10,980 nucleotides of DNA from Alphaproteobacteria bacterium. Its GTDB lineage: Bacteria > Pseudomonadota > Alphaproteobacteria > Micavibrionales > CSBR16-224. The position numbers and the translations under genes were made by a program. Location: the NCBI GenBank assembly GCA_006226225.1, contig SBHI01000124.1:1-10980 (forward strand), given 5' to 3'. Below the pieces are notes generated by a model. It was not told where the DNA came from. It searched no databases and was given only the letters and a program-made list of their open reading frames with translations. Shown piece by piece: positions 6,644 to 10,980 of the stretch (positions are counted from its first letter, which is position 1; each line of letters begins with the position of its first letter).

Positions 6644-7207
6644 ATGTTCAATATTTTCGGTTCCTCAAAATTATGTGACCTCGCAGAAGACGGCGATCTG
6701 GAAGGCGTCAAACGCGCCATTGCGAATGGCAAAGATGTCAATGAACGCGGCATGCTGAAAATGACGCCGCTGATGGCGGCCGCCGCCAAAGGGCGCGAGG
6801 ATGTCGTGAAATATCTGCTCTCCCTTCCTGAAACCGATGTTGATACGCTGAATGCAGGTGGCACAACGGCGCTGATGACGGCGGCGCGCGGCGGGCATCT
6901 GGGCACGGTGAAAATCCTGCTGGCTGATCCGCGCTGTGACGTGAATACGCTCGGGCGCTGGGGCGGGACGGCACTGATGAATGCGGCGGGTTTCGGACGC
7001 AAAGATGTGGTCGAAGAGCTTTTGAAAGTCGCGGGTATCAGCCTTGCCGCAACCTATACCGATAGCAAACATTCGCCGATAACGATTGCCCGCCAGAACG
7101 GTTTTGAGGACATCGCGACAAGGCTGGAAAAATTTGAAGCGGCCGGTGCACAAAAACCGCAGGCACAGCAGCGCCGCAACCCGAAAAACGGCGGGATGCG
7201 TCCTTAA
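6644..7207 (+). CDS. Small ankyrin-repeat protein, 187 aa, function unknown
   Basis: The protein is built of about five ankyrin units: a capping unit at residues 8-36, then 40-72, 73-107, 108-141 and a half unit at 144-165. TPLMAAAAKG, TALMTAARGGH and TALMNAAGFG mark the first helices. Units two and three carry a longer loop (LPETDVDTLN, DPRCDVNTLG), giving 34-35 residues instead of 33. No signal peptide or membrane segment is seen. The last 20 residues are a basic, Gln-rich tail (AQQRRNPKNGG at 174-184) resembling that of the upstream ankyrin protein. GGAG lies 7 bases before the ATG, supporting this start. The gene converges on the oxoprolinase gene with a 22-base gap. It probably binds a protein partner, and nothing in the sequence says which. 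Confidence 0.9.
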   Translation: MFNIFGSSKLCDLAEDGDLEGVKRAIANGKDVNERGMLKMTPLMAAAAKGREDVVKYLLSLPETDVDTLNAGGTTALMTAARGGHLGTVKILLADPRCDVNTLGRWGGTALMNAAGFGRKDVVEELLKVAGISLAATYTDSKHSPITIARQNGFEDIATRLEKFEAAGAQKPQAQQRRNPKNGGMRP

Positions 7208-7229
7208 GTGTTCCTCTTTTCTCTCTGAC

Positions 7230-10200
7230 TTATTGCCCGTAGCCGCCGCCGCCGGGGGTTTCGATATGGATGATTTCTCCGGCTTCCAGCTCGGACTGGC
7301 CTGTGGCGGGGAGTGTTTCCGTGCTGCCGTCATTGCGTTCGATGCGGCATAATCCTGTTTTTCCTTCGCCGCCGCCCTCAACGCCGAAAGGCGGAATTTC
7401 GTGATGATTGGCGAGAAGGGAGGCCGTCATTTTCTCCAGAAAACGCAGGCGGCGGATGACGCCGTCACCGCCGTGATGTTTTCCTTCTCCGCCCGAACCT
7501 TGGCGGATGGAAAATTCCTCCAGTCGCACGGGATAGCGGAATTCCAGAATTTCGGGGTCAGTCAGCCGTGAATTGGTCATATGGGTCTGTACGGCGGATG
7601 TGCCGTCAAAATCAGGCCCTGCACCGCTGCCGCCTGCGATAGTTTCGTAATATTGATAGCGCTTGTTGCCGAAGGTGAAATTGTTCATCGTGCCTTGCGC
7701 CGCTGCCAATACGCCAAGCGCACCATAAAGTGCATTGGTGACGCATTGCGAGGTTTCGACATTGCCTGCGACCACGGCGGCAGGCGGCTGCGGGTTCAGC
7801 ATCGAGGCTGCGGGCACGATCAGCTCCACAGGTTTCAGACAGCCTTCATTCATCGGGATGGCATCATCAACTAAGGTACGGAACACATACAGAACGGCGG
7901 CGCGGCAGACGGAAAGCGGCGCATTGAAATTGCTGCCTGTCAGCTGGGCGGAGGTTCCGGTGAAATCAACCTTGGCGCTGCGTGTTTCCTGATCAATGGT
8001 GATATGGACATGGATTTCCGCACCCTTATCCATTTTTTGCACGAAACTGCCGTCTTTTAAAACGGTGATGGCGCGGCGGACATGTTCCTCCGCATTATCC
8101 TGAATATGCTGCATATAGGCATTGACGACATTGAGGCCATATGTGTCGACCATGCGCAGCAGTTCCTGCGCACCGCGGGCATTGGCTGCGATCTGTGCGC
8201 GCAGGTCTTTGATATTCTGGTCGATATTGCGGGCGGGATATTTGCCGCTGCTTAAGATGTCGCGGATATCGGCTTCGCGGAAGCGGCCTTCATGCACGAT
8301 TTCGACATCATTCAGCAGAATGCCTTCCTCATCAATATGGGTGCTGTAGGCGGGCATGGAGCCGGGGGTAATGCCGCCGATATCGGCATGGTGCCCGCGC
8401 GAGGCGACATAGAAAAGCGGTGCTGTTGTATCCTCTGTGCCGAAAACAGGGGTGATGATGGTAATATCGGGCAGATGCGTGCCGCCGTGATAGGGATCGT
8501 TCAGCATATAGGCATCGCCCGGTTTCATCTGACCTGTACGGTTATTGATAATTGTGCGGACGCTTTCTCCCATCGAGCCGAGATGCACGGGCATATGCGG
8601 GGCATTGGCGATGAGACCACCTTCTTTATCAAACACGGCGCAGGAGAAATCCAGCCGCTCTTTAATATTGACGGAATAGGCGGTGTTCTCTAAAACCGCG
8701 CCCATCTGCTCGGCGATTGACATGAACAGGTTATTGAAGACTTCCAAAATCACAGGATCAGCCTTGTCGGTGGCGATTTTTCCCTGCGCGGCGCTTGTCG
8801 CTTTGCGGGTCAGAACCAGATTGCCGCTTTTATCCTGCGCGGCCTGCCAGTCAGGTTCGACAATGGTTGTGCCTGTCGCTTCGCGGATAATGGCAGGGCC
8901 GTCAATGATATGATCTGTCGGCAAAGTATCGCGGCTATAGACAGGCGTATCGCGGCGTGCGCCTGCCATATAGACTTTGACGGTATCCAGTGGCTGATTG
9001 GTTTTTTCGGCGGGAAAGAATTCCGCATCCCCCTGCTGTTGATAGGCGCGGGCAATACTTTCGACAGCCGCGGCTTCGATGACCAGCGCGGCTTCGGGCA
9101 TCAGAAATCCATAATGTTGCAGATACTGGGCTTCGAAGGCTTTGATAATCTCATCATAACTGCCGAAGGGAACGGTTTGCGCCTTGTCAGTCCCGTCATA
9201 GCGGATATGTAGACGGCGGTGATGGATCAAATCATCAGCGGCAAAATTCTGATGCGTCATTTCCGCCGTGGTTTCGGTGATAAGATCATCCAGAATTTCT
9301 GCAATCGTGGGCAGGGTGTTTTTATCCAGTTTTTGCTCGACGCTTTTCTCGCGCATGGCGGTGGTAGCGGCAAGCCCCATGCCATAGGCTGACAGCACGC
9401 CCGCAAAGGGGTGCAGGTAGATCTTTTTCATCCCCAGCATATCGGCGACAAGGCAGGCATGCTGCCCGCCCGCACCGCCGAAACAGGCCAGCGTATATTC
9501 CGTGACGTTATAACCGCGGCGGACGGAAATTTTCTTGATCGCATCTGCCATATTCAACACGGCGACCGTCAGGAATCCTTCGGCGAGTTCTTCTTGCGTG
9601 CGGCGTTCGCCCGTAGCGGCAAAAACCTGATCGGAGAGTTCCGCGAATTTTTGCGCGACGGTTTCCCTGTCCAAAGCTTCATCGGCATTCGGCCCGAAAA
9701 TATGCGGGAAGAATTCAGGCCGCAGCTTTCCCAGCATGATATTGCAGTCGGTGACCGTCAGCGGCCCGCCCTTGCGGTATCCGGCAGGGCCGGGATTTGC
9801 CCCTGCGCTGTCCGGCCCGACACGCATGCGCATGCCGTCAAAGAAACAAACCGAGCCGCCACCTGCGGCAACGGTGTGAATATCCATCATCGGGGCGCGG
9901 ATTCTTGCCCCCGCAATCACCGTGTCAAAGCGGCGCTCGTATTCCCCCGCGTAATGCGCGACATCGGTGGAGGTACCGCCCATATCGAAACCGATAATGC
10001 GATCAAATCCTGCGGCTTTTGCCGTTTCCGCTGCGCCGACAATGCCGCCTGCGGGGCCGGAGACGATACAGTCTTTGCCCGCGAATAAATGCGCATCGGT
10101 CAAGCCGCCGGAGGAACGCATGAACATCAAGGGAATGGAGGGCAGCGCCCCCGCGACCTGATCGACATAATGGCGCAAGACGGGCGATAAATAGGCATCA

Positions 10201-10856
10201 ACGACAGTGGTATCGCCGCGGCTGACCATTTTGATCAGCGGCGCAACTGCATGGCTGGCGGAAATCTGCGTAAAGCCGATTTTTTTTGCAATCTCTGCGG
10301 CCTGTTCTTCATGGGCGGTATAGCGGTAGCCATGCATGAAAACAATGGCGCAGCTGCGGTAGCCTTGATCAAAAGCCGCCTGTAAATCCTGTTGCAGCGT
10401 TGCTGTATCCAGCGGCAGCACTTCCGCGCCATCCGCACCGAAACGCTCCGCAGCTTCGATGACATCACCATAGAGCATCTCCGGCAGAATGATATGACGT
10501 GCAAAAATATCGGGGCGCGCCTGATAACCGATACGCAGCTGGTCTTTGAAGCCTTTGGTGGTGACCAGCACGGTTTTTGCGCCTTTATGTTCCAGCAGCG
10601 CATTGGTGCCGACCGTTGTACCCATTTTGACATGTTCGACCAGCGCGGGCGGCACATCATCCGTTTCCGTCAGCCCTGTCAGGGCGCGGATGCCCGCCAC
10701 AGCGGCATCTTTATATTGTTCGGGGTTTTCCGACAGCAGTTTATGGGTGACGAAATGGCCGCCCGGGTCGCGGGCAACAATATCGGTAAATGTACCGCCG
10801 CGGTCAATCCAGAACTGCCATTTTTTTTGCGTGTTTTCAGCCGTCATAACGGCCAT
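7230..10856 (-). CDS. oplAH: 5-oxoprolinase (ATP-hydrolysing), fused HyuA-HyuB type
   Basis: This cytosolic enzyme opens 5-oxo-L-proline (pyroglutamate) to L-glutamate using ATP, salvaging a glutathione-turnover and spontaneous glutamine product. The 1208-aa product matches bacterial single-chain enzymes. Residues 14-60 are the Hydant_A_N domain with the nucleotide-binding IDRGGTFTDIVA (17-28). A second phosphate motif, GFDMGGTSTDVA (289-300), lies in the hydantoinase A domain. GGAGGQHACLVADMLG (460-475) is a further conserved glycine-rich site. From about 700 the hydantoinase B domain follows, with LNDPYHGGTHLPD (785-797), GHHADIGGITPGSMP (821-835) and GNVETSQ (1031-1037). The IDRGGTFTD form and the A-B fusion favour 5-oxoprolinase over two-subunit hydantoinases or acetone carboxylase. 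The substrate remains inferred. A second in-frame ATG at 10847 is possible, and neither start has a strong ribosome site. A membrane-protein gene ends 31 bases upstream on the same strand. Confidence 0.93.
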   Translation of the reverse strand: MAVMTAENTQKKWQFWIDRGGTFTDIVARDPGGHFVTHKLLSENPEQYKDAAVAGIRALTGLTETDDVPPALVEHVKMGTTVGTNALLEHKGAKTVLVTTKGFKDQLRIGYQARPDIFARHIILPEMLYGDVIEAAERFGADGAEVLPLDTATLQQDLQAAFDQGYRSCAIVFMHGYRYTAHEEQAAEIAKKIGFTQISASHAVAPLIKMVSRGDTTVVDAYLSPVLRHYVDQVAGALPSIPLMFMRSSGGLTDAHLFAGKDCIVSGPAGGIVGAAETAKAAGFDRIIGFDMGGTSTDVAHYAGEYERRFDTVIAGARIRAPMMDIHTVAAGGGSVCFFDGMRMRVGPDSAGANPGPAGYRKGGPLTVTDCNIMLGKLRPEFFPHIFGPNADEALDRETVAQKFAELSDQVFAATGERRTQEELAEGFLTVAVLNMADAIKKISVRRGYNVTEYTLACFGGAGGQHACLVADMLGMKKIYLHPFAGVLSAYGMGLAATTAMREKSVEQKLDKNTLPTIAEILDDLITETTAEMTHQNFAADDLIHHRRLHIRYDGTDKAQTVPFGSYDEIIKAFEAQYLQHYGFLMPEAALVIEAAAVESIARAYQQQGDAEFFPAEKTNQPLDTVKVYMAGARRDTPVYSRDTLPTDHIIDGPAIIREATGTTIVEPDWQAAQDKSGNLVLTRKATSAAQGKIATDKADPVILEVFNNLFMSIAEQMGAVLENTAYSVNIKERLDFSCAVFDKEGGLIANAPHMPVHLGSMGESVRTIINNRTGQMKPGDAYMLNDPYHGGTHLPDITIITPVFGTEDTTAPLFYVASRGHHADIGGITPGSMPAYSTHIDEEGILLNDVEIVHEGRFREADIRDILSSGKYPARNIDQNIKDLRAQIAANARGAQELLRMVDTYGLNVVNAYMQHIQDNAEEHVRRAITVLKDGSFVQKMDKGAEIHVHITIDQETRSAKVDFTGTSAQLTGSNFNAPLSVCRAAVLYVFRTLVDDAIPMNEGCLKPVELIVPAASMLNPQPPAAVVAGNVETSQCVTNALYGALGVLAAAQGTMNNFTFGNKRYQYYETIAGGSGAGPDFDGTSAVQTHMTNSRLTDPEILEFRYPVRLEEFSIRQGSGGEGKHHGGDGVIRRLRFLEKMTASLLANHHEIPPFGVEGGGEGKTGLCRIERNDGSTETLPATGQSELEAGEIIHIETPGGGGYGQ

Positions 10857-10887
10857 AAATTACCATCATGCGGAGCGGGAAGCCAGA

Positions 10888-10980
10888 TTAAAAAATCGTG
10901 CTGAGGCAGACACCGGCGAGGATGACGGCGATGCCCGACATGACATAGCCGTAATTATTGGCGGCATTGACCATTTTCTC
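10888..10980 (-). CDS. C-terminal end of a probable membrane protein, partial
   Basis: The minus strand is open from the window edge to a TAA at 10890-10888, giving 30 residues. They start EKMVNAANNYG and continue into a hydrophobic segment of about 18 residues (YVMSGIAVILAGVCLSTI) that ends one residue before the stop. This looks like the last transmembrane helix of a membrane protein. The 31-base gap to the oxoprolinase start and the shared strand suggest one operon. An uptake or export protein for 5-oxoproline or a related compound is a guess from context only. The family cannot be recognised from so short a piece, and a short standalone frame from the ATG at 10974 is also possible. Confidence 0.55.
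   Translation of the reverse strand, partial: EKMVNAANNYGYVMSGIAVILAGVCLSTIF

Noticed and set aside
6622..6678. An 18-codon frame upstream of and overlapping the second ankyrin start, as a possible leader peptide
   Set aside because: It has no Shine-Dalgarno and no attenuator hairpin. The ankyrin ATG at 6644 has a well-placed GGAG of its own.
5003..7207. The repetitive ankyrin coding DNA as a possible repeat or CRISPR-like array
   Set aside because: The repetition is at the protein level with diverged bases. There are no identical direct repeats with unique spacers.
9411..10088. A 225-codon plus-strand frame inside the oxoprolinase gene
   Set aside because: It lies opposite the conserved catalytic part of the oxoprolinase, with no ribosome site and no plausible domain.

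Overview
The window looks like a chromosomal segment from an alphaproteobacterium. It has moderately high GC by eye and carries a GyrA with alphaproteobacterial-style motifs (VRMAQDFSLR after the quinolone region, GYGKRTSSYEYRT in the C-terminal domain). It also has a K+-independent proton-pumping pyrophosphatase close to the Rhodospirillum type. The assignment below class level is an inference. I saw no phage, transposon, CRISPR array, tRNA or rRNA.

Layout. (1) Positions 1-2453, minus strand: gyrA, cut by the left edge of the window, so only about the last tenth of the protein is missing. (2) Positions 2454-2759: a 306-base divergent regulatory region between gyrA and hppA. It holds a good sigma70-type gyrA promoter whose -10 is perfectly palindromic, weaker promoter candidates, an inverted repeat and a three-unit tandem repeat. 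(3) Positions 2760-4856, plus strand: hppA, followed by a strong intrinsic terminator with a GNRA loop. (4) Positions 4944-7207, plus strand: two ankyrin-repeat protein genes (523 and 187 aa). Each has its own TTGACT-type promoter, and both end in basic, Gln/Arg/Asn-rich tails that share an AQQRR element. (5) Positions 7230-10856, minus strand: a fused HyuA-HyuB type 5-oxoprolinase of 1208 aa, convergent with the ankyrin pair with only 22 bases between them. (6) Positions 10888-10980, minus strand: the last 30 codons of a membrane protein gene just upstream of the oxoprolinase and probably in its operon.

The housekeeping genes are ordinary: GyrA supercoils DNA, HppA recovers pyrophosphate energy as a proton gradient, and 5-oxoprolinase returns 5-oxoproline to glutamate. 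The accessory-looking part is the ankyrin pair. No function can be assigned from sequence, but the paired arrangement, matching promoters and related basic C-terminal tails make it the best candidate here for something undescribed. I do not see a clear new multi-gene system. Long open frames antisense to gyrA and hppA are explained by codon usage and were rejected.
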